Made by a program: the position numbers and the translations under genes. A model generated the notes under the pieces. The model was not told the origin of the DNA and did no database searches. It worked only from the letters and a program-made list of their open reading frames with translations. Of a stretch of DNA of 64,000 nucleotides, positions 32,027 through 41,335 are shown piece by piece. Positions within the stretch are counted from its first letter, which is position 1. Every line of letters begins with the position of its first letter. The stretch is from Pseudomonas flexibilis (GTDB lineage Bacteria; Pseudomonadota; Gammaproteobacteria; Pseudomonadales; Pseudomonadaceae), in the NCBI RefSeq assembly GCF_000802425.1, contig NZ_JRUD01000016.1, positions 110,282 through 174,281 of the forward strand. The letters run 5' to 3'.

Positions 32027-33064
32027 ATGGATTCGATTACCCAGGCCGTACTCGGCGCCGGCGTGCAGGCTGCCTTGCTCGGTCGCTGGCAAGGCCGCAA
32101 GGCGCTGCTGTACGGCGCGATGCTCGGCACCCTGCCGGATCTGGATGTGGTCATTGACTACGGCGACGCCGTGGCCCGGATGACCTATCACCGTGGCTTC
32201 AGCCACTCGCTGTTCGTGCTCACCGGCGCGGCGCTGCTGATCGCCTGGCTGGCGCGACGCTGGCAACCCCACCCGGGGTACTCCGGCACCCGGCTGTTCT
32301 TCACTGTCTGGCTGGTGCTCACCACCCATACGCTGCTGGACAGCTTCACCAGCTACGGCACGCAATTGTTCTGGCCGCTGGACACTCCACCCGTGGCCTG
32401 GTCGAGCATCTTCATCATCGACCCGCTGTACACCCTGCCGCTGCTGGCCGCGGTGCTGGTCACCGGCATTTCCGGCTTCGCCGAAGGCCGCCAGCGCTGG
32501 CATTACTGGGCGCTGGGGTTGTCGAGCCTGTATCTCGCCTTCACCCTGGCCGGCAAGCAGATGGCCGAAAGCCGAGTGCTACACGCGCTCGACCGGCAGG
32601 GCATCACCCCCGAACGCCTGTTCAGCACGCCGACGCCATTCAATGCGCTGCTCTGGCGGGTGCTGGTGCTCGATGGCGAGCAATATCACGAAGCGCTGGT
32701 CGGCTGGTTCGACCGGCAGCCGCCCCACCTGCAGCCCCTGCCGCGCGGCACCGCCTGGCGTACCCACCTGCAGGACTCGCCCCAGCACGCGCGCCTGGAG
32801 TGGTTCACCCAGGGGGTGCTGCGCTACGACCGCATCGATGACCAGCTGGTGGTGACTGACCTGCGTCTGGGCATGACCGGCTACCACCCGTTCCGCTTCG
32901 CCCTCGCCGAATGGCGTGACGGCGACTGGCAGCCCATCCGCTGGGTCGAACGGCAATCCAGCTTGCGGGGCGATGCCGAACGACTCGGCCAACTGCTGAC
33001 CCGCATCTGGCAACCCCACACCCCGGTGCCGCTGGGCGAATGGGCGGCCGAGCTGGAGCGCTGA
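32027..33064 (+). CDS. YdjM-type inner-membrane metal-dependent hydrolase
   Basis: 345 residues. MDSITQAVLGAG, AMLGTLPDLDVVID and MTYHRGFSHSLFV give the DUF457/YdjM signature, with Asp/His ligands placed near the first helices. Four or five helices, then a soluble C-terminal half (about 215-345). The family is annotated as a membrane-bound metal-dependent hydrolase; the substrate is unknown. A second ATG at 32015 lies 4 codons upstream. Divergent from the flavoprotein gene. Confidence 0.85.
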   Translation: MDSITQAVLGAGVQAALLGRWQGRKALLYGAMLGTLPDLDVVIDYGDAVARMTYHRGFSHSLFVLTGAALLIAWLARRWQPHPGYSGTRLFFTVWLVLTTHTLLDSFTSYGTQLFWPLDTPPVAWSSIFIIDPLYTLPLLAAVLVTGISGFAEGRQRWHYWALGLSSLYLAFTLAGKQMAESRVLHALDRQGITPERLFSTPTPFNALLWRVLVLDGEQYHEALVGWFDRQPPHLQPLPRGTAWRTHLQDSPQHARLEWFTQGVLRYDRIDDQLVVTDLRLGMTGYHPFRFALAEWRDGDWQPIRWVERQSSLRGDAERLGQLLTRIWQPHTPVPLGEWAAELER

Positions 33065-33119
33065 TGCTCAGCGCAAGACCCGCCGGTGGCGTGCTTCCTG
33101 GTCTGGGGGCGCAAGACCC

Positions 33120-33206
33120 GTAGGGTGGATCGCGCTTCACCGATCCACCAACGCGCAGCAAGGCGCGCCGCGCCGGGCGAAGGTGGCCAGAACGCCGTTG
33201 GCCACG
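33120..33206 (+). repeat. GTAGGGTGG-type dispersed repeat, degenerate right end
   Basis: Begins GTAGGGTGGATCGCGCTTCA and continues with the same order of motifs as two copies at 49487 and 49594 (CACCGATCC, CAACGCG, a GC-rich palindromic middle, and a TTGGCCAC ending). It fills most of the gap between the YdjM-type gene and the convergent chemoreceptor gene. Confidence 0.75.
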
Positions 33207-33221
33207 TCCGCGCGCGTTCTC

Positions 33222-35174
33222 TCAGCGCTTGAACTGCGCCACCAGCTCGCGCAGTTCGACGCCCAGGCGGGCCAGTTCGTTGCTGGAGGCGGCGGTCTGC
33301 TCGCCGGCGGCAGCGGTCTGCACGCCGATGTCGCGCACGCGCACCATGTTCTGGCTGATGGTTTCGGCGGCGGCGCTCTGCTCTTCGGCGGAGGCGGCGA
33401 TCTGCTGGTTCATCTGTTCGATGTTGGCCACCGCCTGGGCAATCCGCTGCAGGGCGCCACCCGCCGCTCCCGCCAGCTCGACAGTGTCCTGGGTCAGGCG
33501 CCGGCTGCTTTCCATGCGCGTCACCGCCTTGTCGGACATCTCCTGGAGGCTGGCGATCAAGGTTTCGATCTCTTCGGTGGAGTCGTGGGTGCGCAGCGCC
33601 AGCGCGCGCACCTCATCGGCCACCACGGCGAAGCCGCGACCCTGCTCACCCGCACGGGCCGCCTCGATGGCGGCGTTGAGCGCCAGCAGATTGGTCTGCT
33701 CGGCGACCGCGCGGATCACCTCCAGCACACTGCCGATTCGCCCGCTTTCGGCCTGCAGGCTCTGGATGACGGTCGCGGTCTCCTCCACCTCGCGGGCCAT
33801 GTCGCCGATCTGGCCGACCGCCCGCTGCACCACCTGATTGCCCTGGCGGGCCTCGCTATCCGCCTCATGGGCGGCCTGCGAAGCCTGCTCCGCGTTGCGC
33901 GCCACCTCCTGCACGGTCAGGGCCATCTGGTGCATGGCGGTGGCCGCCTGCTCGGTTTCCTGGCGCTGGGACTGCATGCCGGTGCTCGTCTGGGTGGTCA
34001 CGGCTGCCAGCTCCTCGGACGAACTGGCGATCTGCTGCACGCCGTCCTCGATGTGCCCCACGAGGGTACGCAGGCTGGCCGTCATGCTGGCCATGCTGCT
34101 TTGCAGTTGCCCCAGCTCATCGCGACGGCTCCCGCTGCTCTCGTAACGCAGGTCGCCCTCGGCCACACGCCGGGCGATCTCCACGGTCTGCCGCAACGGC
34201 TGCAGGATGGAGCGGGTGATCAGCACACCGGCCACCGCGGCCAGCACCAGCGCGGCCAGCGTGAAGCCCGCCAGCAACAAGGCCACGCGGGTGATCTGTG
34301 CGTCCATCGCCTGCGCGGCGCTGGCTGCCGCTTGCTGAGCCCGGGCGACCGCCTGGGCGGCGATGCGGCCCATCTCTTCGCTGCTGGCAAGGCGCGTGTC
34401 ACGGGCCTGCCGGAACTCCTCGAAGGCCTGGCGATAGAGCTCCAGCGACCGCAGCCCCGTACGCAGACCTTCCTTGCGCTCATCGTCCAGCCAGTGGATC
34501 AGGTTGTTTGAGATCCGCTGCTGCTCGGCGTACAGGTCCTGCCAGTTCTGCAGAAACTCCTCGCGGAAGAAGTGGATGTAGCGCAACTCCGCCAGGCGCA
34601 GGTCCATCATGCGCTGGTTCAGGCCCGAGGCCGTCTCCGCCAGGGTCAGCGGATCGCTGCCCCTGAGTCGGTCACCCAGCAGGCGCAGTTCGCGAACCGC
34701 ATCGTACATTTCCAGTTCGATCTGGCTGAATTCGTCACGGGCCTCGTTAGCGGCTTCCTCCATGCGCTGGCGCTGGAGGACGGCGGCCTTGAAGTTCTCT
34801 ACGACCGCGTCGAACTGCACAACGAACGCACGCGCGTCGTCACCAATCGCCAGGATGCGCTGGCGGGCCTCGCCCTCCAGTTTTCCCGCCAACGCCTCGC
34901 TCTGCGTGGCCGCAGACGCCAGGCTGTCACGCACCTTGCGCAGCGCCTGGTCCTTGCGATTCGACTCGTAATCGATCTCAGCGGCATACGCCTCTACCAC
35001 CGCGCGCTCGATAGCGGCGATCGCCTGCATCTGGCTGGCCCGTTCCTGGACGGCGTTCAGGGCGTAGTAGCCGGTACCGGCCACTGCCAGCGTCAGCAGC
35101 ATGATCAGGCCGAAGCCGATCCGCAGCTTGCGGCCGACCCCCATGTTCGCCAGAACACTTCCTATGCCATTCAT
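33222..35174 (-). CDS. Methyl-accepting chemotaxis protein with long helical (HBM-like) sensor
   Basis: 650 residues. Membrane helix 1 (about 20-42), a ~265-residue all-helical periplasmic domain (43-305) of the size of the two-bundle HBM sensor of McpS, then helix 2 (about 303-327). A HAMP domain follows, and then a signalling domain with [20 protein letters not shown] near residue 500. HBM receptors in Pseudomonas bind organic acids of the TCA cycle; the ligand here is not evident. No CheR-binding pentapeptide at the C terminus (ends LVAQFKR). Monocistronic. Confidence 0.88.
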   Translation of the reverse strand: MNGIGSVLANMGVGRKLRIGFGLIMLLTLAVAGTGYYALNAVQERASQMQAIAAIERAVVEAYAAEIDYESNRKDQALRKVRDSLASAATQSEALAGKLEGEARQRILAIGDDARAFVVQFDAVVENFKAAVLQRQRMEEAANEARDEFSQIELEMYDAVRELRLLGDRLRGSDPLTLAETASGLNQRMMDLRLAELRYIHFFREEFLQNWQDLYAEQQRISNNLIHWLDDERKEGLRTGLRSLELYRQAFEEFRQARDTRLASSEEMGRIAAQAVARAQQAAASAAQAMDAQITRVALLLAGFTLAALVLAAVAGVLITRSILQPLRQTVEIARRVAEGDLRYESSGSRRDELGQLQSSMASMTASLRTLVGHIEDGVQQIASSSEELAAVTTQTSTGMQSQRQETEQAATAMHQMALTVQEVARNAEQASQAAHEADSEARQGNQVVQRAVGQIGDMAREVEETATVIQSLQAESGRIGSVLEVIRAVAEQTNLLALNAAIEAARAGEQGRGFAVVADEVRALALRTHDSTEEIETLIASLQEMSDKAVTRMESSRRLTQDTVELAGAAGGALQRIAQAVANIEQMNQQIAASAEEQSAAAETISQNMVRVRDIGVQTAAAGEQTAASSNELARLGVELRELVAQFKR

Positions 35175-35332
35175 GTTTTCTCGCTCCCGTAGCGATTTCG
35201 CGGGCGGCCCAAGCCACCAGCAAAAGTTGACGCCAACTAATCGACTTCAAAACCGCAGACTTTAGGGCTGGCGAGCAAAAAAACGGGAAATGGAAGGGAA
35301 AAACCCTGCAAAAAGGCAGGACTTCAAACAAA

Positions 35333-35354
35333 GCGGGCGCCCGGAGGCGCCCGC
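35333..35354 (-). terminator. Terminator of the aromatic amino acid permease gene
   Basis: A 9-bp stem GCGGGCGCC / GGCGCCCGC with a 4-nt loop, 13 bases beyond the permease stop. On the minus strand a T-rich run (TTTGTTTG) follows. Confidence 0.8.
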
Positions 35355-35366
35355 TAAAGCAGCAGA

Positions 35367-36767
35367 TCAGCGCTGTGACGGCGGGTCACCCGCCTTCAGG
35401 CGCACGCGGTAGGCGACCCACATCAGCAGCAACCAGAAGGGAATCACGTATACCGAGACCCGGATGCCCGGAATCAGCAGCAGGATGCCGAGGATGAACA
35501 CCACGAAGGCCAGGCAGAGGTAGTTGCCCAGGGGCGACCAGAGCGCCTTGAAGTGCGTGACCACGCCTTGGGCCAGCATGGCCTTGCGGAACTTCAGGTG
35601 TGCGAGGCTGATCATCGCCCAGTTGATCACCAGGGTGGCGACCACCAGGGACATGAGCATTTCCAGGGCGTTCTGCGGCACCAGGTAGTTGACCAGCACG
35701 CACAGCAGCGTCACCAGCGCGGAAACACCAATGGCCAGCACCGGCACACCCCGACGGTTCACCTTCATCAGGGCACGCGGCGCATCACCCTGTTCGGCCA
35801 GACCGTAGAGCATGCGGCTGTTGCAGTACACGCCGCTGTTGTAGACCGACAGCGCTGCGGTAAGCACCACGAAATTGAGCACGTGGGCGGCAGTGTCGCT
35901 GCCGATCAGCGAGAAGATGCGCACGAAGGGGCTGGCGCTGTAGGGATCGCCAGCCGCATTGAGTTCGGCCACCAGGCTGTCCCACGGATAGAGGGCCAGC
36001 AGCACGGTGAGCGCGCCGATGTAGAAGATCAGGATGCGGTAGACCACCTGGTTGATGGCCTTGGGAATCACCTTGCGCGGCTCCGCGGCTTCGGCGGCGG
36101 TGATGCCCACCAGTTCCAGACCGCCGAAGGAGAACATGATGATGGCCATCATCATCACCAGACCCGTCACCCCGTTGGGGAAGAAGCCGCCGTGGGCCCA
36201 CAGGTTGGTGATGGACGCCTGCTCACCGCCCAGACCGGTGACCAGCAGATAGATGCCCAGGCCAATCATGGCCAGGATGGCCACCACCTTGATGATGGCG
36301 AACCAGAACTCGGCCTCGCCGAACGCCTTCACATTGCTGAGGTTGATCAGGTTGATCAGCACGAAGAAGGCCGCGGCCGTGGCCCAGGTGGGAATTTCCG
36401 GCCACCAGAACTGCACGTACTTGCCCACCGCCGTCAGCTCGGCCATGCCCACCAGCACGTACAGCACCCAGTAGTTCCAGCCGGACAGGAAGCCCGCATA
36501 GCCGCCCCAGTACTTGTGGGCGAAGTGGCTGAAAGAGCCGGCCACGGGCTCCTGGACGATCATCTCGCCCAGCTGGCGCATGATCAGGAAGGCGATGAAA
36601 CCGCCGATGGCATAGCCGAGGATCATCGAGGGACCGGCGCTTTTCATGACGCCCGCCGAGCCCAGGAACAGGCCAGTGCCGATGGCGCCACCCAGGGCGA
36701 TCAACTGGATGTGGCGGTTCTTCAGACCACGCGTAAGCGGCCCGGCGTGCAGTGTGTCGTGGCTCAT
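35367..36767 (-). CDS. Amino acid permease, AroP family
   Basis: 466 residues, twelve helices of the APC superfamily. HIQLIALGGAIGTGLFLGS after MSHDTLHAGPLTRGLKNR is the amino acid transporter signature, and FSFGGLELVGITAAEA lies in helix 6. Closest in my recollection to aromatic amino acid permeases (AroP/PheP) taking up Phe, Tyr or Trp with protons. The ATG at 36767 matches the family start; the open frame upstream to 37109 is not coding-like. A clear terminator follows. Confidence 0.88.
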   Translation of the reverse strand: MSHDTLHAGPLTRGLKNRHIQLIALGGAIGTGLFLGSAGVMKSAGPSMILGYAIGGFIAFLIMRQLGEMIVQEPVAGSFSHFAHKYWGGYAGFLSGWNYWVLYVLVGMAELTAVGKYVQFWWPEIPTWATAAAFFVLINLINLSNVKAFGEAEFWFAIIKVVAILAMIGLGIYLLVTGLGGEQASITNLWAHGGFFPNGVTGLVMMMAIIMFSFGGLELVGITAAEAAEPRKVIPKAINQVVYRILIFYIGALTVLLALYPWDSLVAELNAAGDPYSASPFVRIFSLIGSDTAAHVLNFVVLTAALSVYNSGVYCNSRMLYGLAEQGDAPRALMKVNRRGVPVLAIGVSALVTLLCVLVNYLVPQNALEMLMSLVVATLVINWAMISLAHLKFRKAMLAQGVVTHFKALWSPLGNYLCLAFVVFILGILLLIPGIRVSVYVIPFWLLLMWVAYRVRLKAGDPPSQR

Positions 36768-37207
36768 AAGTGTCCTTGTGGGCAGGTCCGGAGCGCCGTC
36801 CGCGCACGGATGCGGACGGGTTCGACGAAAAACGGCGCGCATTGTACACCGCTGGCGTCCACCGGACCGTCTCGCCGGTCCGGGTTGCATGAACCCCGCG
36901 CCTCGGCAACCTGCCGCCTCTCGACCGCATGCACCGCAACTGCCCAATCCAGCCAGCCCACGCCAGCCGTGGCTTAACGCCATGATCGTCGCGCTTTGAG
37001 CGCAAGATCGCGCACCAAAAAAGAGCAGCACTGGGCTAGTCGAAAACATCGAATTCGTCAAAGGAGGCTCTGAATCCCGGGTTTGCACGGTTTTTTTCGA
37101 ACTTGGCAAGGGATATGCTTAGTCCCGGTTGAAATAAGACCAATAGCCACTGGTTTTATAAATCGAGGGGCCCACCCTCAAATAACTAAGCGACATGGAG
37201 CAAGAGC
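36768..37207. promoter_or_regulatory. 440-base divergent promoter region between permease and TorF genes
   Basis: No gene seen. It contains the permease leader (AAGGACAC before its ATG), an AT-rich stretch from about 37000, and a sigma-54-like element at 37103-37118 facing TorF. I see isolated GCACC/TGCAC half-sites but no convincing paired NtrC site. Confidence 0.6.
37103..37118 (+). promoter_or_regulatory. Candidate sigma-54 (-24/-12) promoter for the TorF porin gene
   Basis: TTGGCAAGGGATATGC matches the TTGGCAC-N5-TTGC consensus with the invariant GG and GC 12 bases apart. Mismatches are only at the C after TTGGCA and the first T of TTGC. It lies about 90 bases upstream of the ATG, a sensible leader length. 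Confidence 0.6.
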
Positions 37208-37885
37208 ATGCTTAAGAAACTTTCCCTCGCAGTTGCAGTAGCTTCGGCAGTCATGAGCGGTGCGGCCTTCGCGGAGTCCGTCGACAGCCCGGTGGGCAAG
37301 TTCGATGTGGGCATGACCGCCACATTCGTTACTGACTACGTGTCCCGTGGCACCTCGTTGAATGGCGGCGCCGGCACTATCCAGGGCAGCCTGGATATCG
37401 CCCACGAAAGCGGCCTGTACATCGGCATGTGGGGCTCCAGCATGGATGACATGCAGGAGAAGGGCGCTGGCGTCGAGATCGATTACTACCTCGGTTACGG
37501 CGGCAACCTCACCGAAGATGTGTCCTTCGATGTCTCCGTGGCCACCTACACCTACCCGCGCACGGGTTGGGAAGATGACGTGGAGTACCTGGGTAGCCTC
37601 AGTGCCTACGGTGCCACCGTCGGTGTGAAGTACCGTACCGACGCTACCGAACAGCTGTATTACTACGTCGGTTACGATCTGGAACTGCCGGCCGGTTTCG
37701 GCCTGTCCGCCTCGGTCGGCCAGACCAAGTTCGACGACAACGAAGAAGCCGGCGACGACTACGTCGACTGGAGCCTGGGCGTCAGCAAGACCCTGGCTGG
37801 CCTGGACCTGGGCCTGACCTACGCCAGCAACGATATCGATGGCAACGACGACCACTTCATCTTCTCCATCTCCAAGAGCCTGTAA
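37208..37885 (+). CDS. TorF-family putative porin (TIGR02001)
   Basis: 225 residues. Signal peptide MLKKLSLAVAVASAVMSGAAFA, then alternating beta strands with aromatic girdles and the opening FDVGMTATFVTDYVSRGTS, typical of TIGR02001 outer-membrane proteins. The last strand ends DHFIFSISKSL, with the terminal hydrophobic pattern read by the Bam machinery. Cargo unknown. Relatives often neighbour ammonium-transport genes, which with the sigma-54-like promoter hints at nitrogen control; that part is inference. Followed by a strong terminator. Confidence 0.88.
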   Translation: MLKKLSLAVAVASAVMSGAAFAESVDSPVGKFDVGMTATFVTDYVSRGTSLNGGAGTIQGSLDIAHESGLYIGMWGSSMDDMQEKGAGVEIDYYLGYGGNLTEDVSFDVSVATYTYPRTGWEDDVEYLGSLSAYGATVGVKYRTDATEQLYYYVGYDLELPAGFGLSASVGQTKFDDNEEAGDDYVDWSLGVSKTLAGLDLGLTYASNDIDGNDDHFIFSISKSL

Positions 37886-37922
37886 GCCTGCTATCCCGCC
37901 CTCGCGGGCCGGATATCTAGAC

Positions 37923-37954
37923 AAGCGCCGCCCTCCGGGGCGGCGCTTTTGTTT
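37923..37954 (+). terminator. Rho-independent terminator of the TorF porin gene
   Basis: An 11-bp stem AAGCGCCGCCC / GGGCGGCGCTT with a 4-nt loop, followed by TTGTTT, 38 bases after the stop. Confidence 0.9.
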
Positions 37955-38067
37955 GGCCACTCCCCTGTTGCCCGCTTCCGGCCAAACTTTTCCCCTCCCC
38001 GACGATCAGACAACCTGATCCCGAAAGCGCAGCCGTGTCGTGGCGCCCGACCGCACGGAACGCCGAT

Positions 38068-38916
38068 ATGCGCAGCGCCCATCCCCGCTACCTGGCCATC
38101 ATCGGCCTGCTGCTGGCAACCAACGCCGTTGCCCTGTTCTTCGTGTTCAACAGCCCGCAGCTGTACCGCTTCAAGGGTCTGCTGGTGCAGGATGCCTCGC
38201 GCTTTTCCAACGCCAGCGGCCGCGCCACGGTGCTCGGCCTGGACACCGCCGGCTACGCCATCTTCCTGACCTACGGGCAGTCCAACTCGGTCAATTCGGG
38301 GCAGATCGGCTACGTGCCGCGCCACAACGTGCTGAATTTCCACAACGGCGTGCTGTATCGCTATGAGGACCCCGCCCTGGGCGGGCAGGGTCAGCAGGGC
38401 AGCGTGTGGGGACGGGTGGGCGATCGGCTGGTGGAGCAGACCGCCTACGCCGGCGCGGTCTTCGCCCTGGCCGGCGCCAACGGCAAGACCCTCGAGCAGT
38501 TGAGCCGACCGCCCTACTACGACTACCTGGTGCACGAATACGCCGCCCTGCAACAGCAACTGGGGCGTGTGGACGCGATTCTCGTCCACCAGGGCGAAGC
38601 CAACCATCGGCACCGCCAGGCCGGCGACTACCGCCGGGCGTTCCTGACCTTCGAACAACAGCTGCGGCGTGACGGCATCACCGCCCCGCTCTACCTGGCG
38701 CAGGCGTCCTACTGCGGCAATTCGGTGGACCCACAGCTGCTGGCCGTGCAGGACCGACTGATCCGCGAACTGCCCGGCGTGCTGCGCGGGCCCAACACCG
38801 ACACCCTCATCGAGCCCCGCTACCGGCTGCCGGACCGCTGTCACTTCTCCGCGGAGGGACTGGATGCCGCCGCGACGCTCTGGGTGCAGAGCCTGATCCA
38901 GGCATCGGAGAACTGA
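38068..38916 (+). CDS. SGNH/sialate-O-acetylesterase-like membrane-anchored protein
   Basis: About 282 residues from the ATG at 38068 (a GTG at 38035 would add 11). One N-terminal membrane helix (YLAIIGLLLATNAVALFFVF) anchors an extracytoplasmic esterase fold. The block-I serine is in YGQSNSVNSG, a HQGEANHRH motif follows mid-protein, and CHFSAEGLDAA holds the C-terminal His. This is the DUF303/SASA pattern for carbohydrate O-acetyl esterases or transferases. It precedes an OafA-type acyltransferase by 17 bases, so a shared role in modifying a surface polysaccharide is likely. Confidence 0.75.
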   Translation: MRSAHPRYLAIIGLLLATNAVALFFVFNSPQLYRFKGLLVQDASRFSNASGRATVLGLDTAGYAIFLTYGQSNSVNSGQIGYVPRHNVLNFHNGVLYRYEDPALGGQGQQGSVWGRVGDRLVEQTAYAGAVFALAGANGKTLEQLSRPPYYDYLVHEYAALQQQLGRVDAILVHQGEANHRHRQAGDYRRAFLTFEQQLRRDGITAPLYLAQASYCGNSVDPQLLAVQDRLIRELPGVLRGPNTDTLIEPRYRLPDRCHFSAEGLDAAATLWVQSLIQASEN

Positions 38917-38933
38917 CCAGGAGCCTTCAGCGC

Positions 38934-40838
38934 ATGGCAGCCAACGCTTACAACCCCAGTATCGACGGCCTGCGGGCGCTGGCCGTGCTCGCCGTGTTCG
39001 TCTTCCATCTCGACCACCGCTGGCTGCCGGGTGGCTTCCTGGGCGTGGACATCTTCTTCGTCATTTCCGGGTTCCTGATCACCTCGATCTTGCTCAATGA
39101 GATGTCCACCGGGCAGTTCTCTTGGGCGGAGTTCTACCGCCGGCGCATCAAGCGCATCCTGCCGGCCTACCTGTTCATGCTCACGGGCGTGACACTGGTG
39201 GCCTTCCTGGTGATGCTGCCCTACGACTTCAAGAAGTACGCGGTGTCGGCCTTCTCGTCACTGTTCTTCGTGTCCAACCTCAACTACGCGCTGCGCCAGG
39301 GCGACTATTTCTCCACCGACGCCGAGCAGTGGCCGCTGCTGCACACCTGGTCGCTGGCGGTGGAAGAGCAGTTCTATCTGATCTGGCCGGTCATCCTGTT
39401 CGGACTGTTCGCACTGCTCCCCGAGCCGGCCAGGCGACGGCGCCTGCTGCTGCCGGTGCTGCTGGGACTGGCGCTGCTGTCGGTAACCGGCGCCAGCTGG
39501 CTGTCGGGCGACAGCACCCTGGCCAAGTGGAGTTACTACAGCGTGTTCACCCGCGCCTTCGAGCTGCTGATCGGCGCCGGCCTGGCGGTGCTCAAGGCGG
39601 AAGGACGCCTGCCGCCGCTGGACGCTCGCCTTACCGCGCCCGCCCTGCTGGTGCTGCTGGCCAGCCTGGTCCTGCACGACGCCAGCCTGCCCTTCCCCTC
39701 GTTCACGGCGCTGATTCCCTGCCTGGCCACCGCCATCCTGCTCGCCGGCGGACGCGAGGGGCCCGTGTACCGGCTGCTGGCCTGCAAGCCTCTGGTGGGC
39801 ATCGGGCTGCTGTCCTATTCGCTGTACCTGTGGCACTGGCCGCTGGTGTCCTTCACCCGCTACCTGTTCGACTTCGGCGACGGCGGCTTTCGCATTGCGC
39901 CGGCCCAGGCGCTGCTCATCGTGGCGGCAGCCTTTGCTCTGGCCTGGGTCTCCTACCGCTTCATCGAAACGCCGATCAAGAATGCCCGGCTGGGGTTCCG
40001 CCCGGCTTTCGTGCGGTTCTGTGCAGTACCCAACGCACTGGGCGCGCTGCTGTTCGGCGCAATCTTCCTGAGCCACGGCGCGCCCTTTCGCCTGGATACC
40101 GACGCGGCGCCGGCCCGGCTGGCGTTCAACTCCATCGACAAGCAGCAGTGTCCGGATTTCGTCAGCCTTGGCTGCCCGGGTGGCGACCGGGAGAGCCTGC
40201 GCCGCTACCTGATCATCGGCAACTCCTACGCCGAGCATTACTTCAAGTTCTACGACACCCTGGGACGCGCGGCGGGCATCCGCGTCGACCTGGCCGCCAG
40301 CGGCGGCTGCGGCCCGCACGACCGCGAGCGCAAGTGCCTGAGCGTCTACAACTACGTGTTCGAGCATGAACGGGAGTACGACGGCTTCATCCTGGTGCAG
40401 GCCTGGAGCAGCCTGAACCAGGTGTCCGCCTCGCGCTACGCCATGGCCATCGGCGAATACCTGCAGCGCCTGCAATCCCTGGGACGCCCCATCCTGCTGG
40501 TGGGCAGCATGCCGCGCTTCAACGTGGACATCGACAAGGTCGCCAACCATGCGCGCCTGTTCGGCCTGGGCAGCCGGCCCATCGAGGTGCGCGCACTGGC
40601 GGATTTCCGGGAGGAAAACGAAACCCTGGAGCGCTACAGCCGCCGGCTGGGCACCAAGTTCATCGATCCGTTCCGGGAGGTCACCCGCTCCGGGCTACAG
40701 CTGAATCACCTGGATGACAACGGCACGCCCTGGTACCGGGACTCCAACCACCTCTCGGTGTATGGCGCCGAGCGCCTGGCCCGGCACGTATTGTCCACCG
40801 CCTCGCCCGAAGAGATCAGCAACCGGTACTTCCCGTGA
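38934..40838 (+). CDS. OafA/YrhL-type acyltransferase with C-terminal SGNH domain
   Basis: 634 residues. The first ~370 form the acyltransferase-3 membrane domain: IDGLRALAVLAVFVFHL with the catalytic histidine, GGFLGVDIFFVISGFLIT, FYRRRIKRILPAY and HTWSLAVEEQFYLIWP. The C-terminal periplasmic domain starts near 400 and has IIGNSYAEH as the SGNH block (GDSHA in most relatives) and RDSNHLSVYGAERLA as the Asp/His block. Such proteins move acetyl groups across the membrane to O-antigen, exopolysaccharide or peptidoglycan. In operon with the esterase-like gene before it. Confidence 0.9.
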   Translation: MAANAYNPSIDGLRALAVLAVFVFHLDHRWLPGGFLGVDIFFVISGFLITSILLNEMSTGQFSWAEFYRRRIKRILPAYLFMLTGVTLVAFLVMLPYDFKKYAVSAFSSLFFVSNLNYALRQGDYFSTDAEQWPLLHTWSLAVEEQFYLIWPVILFGLFALLPEPARRRRLLLPVLLGLALLSVTGASWLSGDSTLAKWSYYSVFTRAFELLIGAGLAVLKAEGRLPPLDARLTAPALLVLLASLVLHDASLPFPSFTALIPCLATAILLAGGREGPVYRLLACKPLVGIGLLSYSLYLWHWPLVSFTRYLFDFGDGGFRIAPAQALLIVAAAFALAWVSYRFIETPIKNARLGFRPAFVRFCAVPNALGALLFGAIFLSHGAPFRLDTDAAPARLAFNSIDKQQCPDFVSLGCPGGDRESLRRYLIIGNSYAEHYFKFYDTLGRAAGIRVDLAASGGCGPHDRERKCLSVYNYVFEHEREYDGFILVQAWSSLNQVSASRYAMAIGEYLQRLQSLGRPILLVGSMPRFNVDIDKVANHARLFGLGSRPIEVRALADFREENETLERYSRRLGTKFIDPFREVTRSGLQLNHLDDNGTPWYRDSNHLSVYGAERLARHVLSTASPEEISNRYFP

Positions 40839-40859
40839 CAGCCCGGACCGGGTGGGTAG

Positions 40860-41141
40860 TCAGCGCTTGCGCAGGAAACCCAGCACGAGCCCGGCGGCCA
40901 GCAATGCGACACCCAGCCAGAACACCAGCGGCTCATAGGGCGTTCCGCCGCCCAGCGCAGAGAGGCTGCCCGTGAAGCCGCACATGCCGCCGCTGGCAAA
41001 CAGGCAGGTCAGCGCCTTGTTGAAACCGGTGCCCAGGTCCACGGCCATCTGCCCGTAGGTCAGGCCCCACCAGACCACCGCCACCATGGTTACCACTACG
41101 CCAGCCTTGAACAGGAGGGAACTGAGTTTCGTGGTGTTCAT
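40860..41141 (-). CDS. Small hypothetical membrane protein, 93 aa
   Basis: Starts MNTTKLSSLLFKAGV behind GAGGAG. Two hydrophobic helices (about 13-33 and 68-90) flank a loop with one CLFASGGMC pair. Ends in basic FLRKR. Convergent with the acyltransferase gene. I do not recognise the family; hypothetical inner-membrane protein. Confidence 0.6.
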   Translation of the reverse strand: MNTTKLSSLLFKAGVVVTMVAVVWWGLTYGQMAVDLGTGFNKALTCLFASGGMCGFTGSLSALGGGTPYEPLVFWLGVALLAAGLVLGFLRKR

Positions 41142-41291
41142 GCACTGCTCCTCGAACACGGTCACCGCAGTCTTTCCATGCGCGGCACAACCATCCCTGA
41201 ATGATGGCCTTAAGCTACTCACTGGCTGGCACCTTGTCTATCGAGGGCGGTGCGGCTGCCTTGCAGCACGCGAAGCCACGCCCGTTAACGC

Positions 41292-41318
41292 AAAAAAAAG
41301 CCCCGCCGAAGCGGGGCT
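41292..41318 (-). terminator. Terminator of pta
   Basis: An 8-bp stem AGCCCCGC / GCGGGGCT with a CGAA tetraloop; on the minus strand it is followed by eight T residues, 18 bases past the pta stop. Confidence 0.93.
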
Positions 41319-41335
41319 GGTCAGGTCGCAAACCG

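Noticed and set aside
35775..36201. Open frames opposite or within the permease gene
   Set aside because: Shadows; the AroP-family protein is complete with normal helices.
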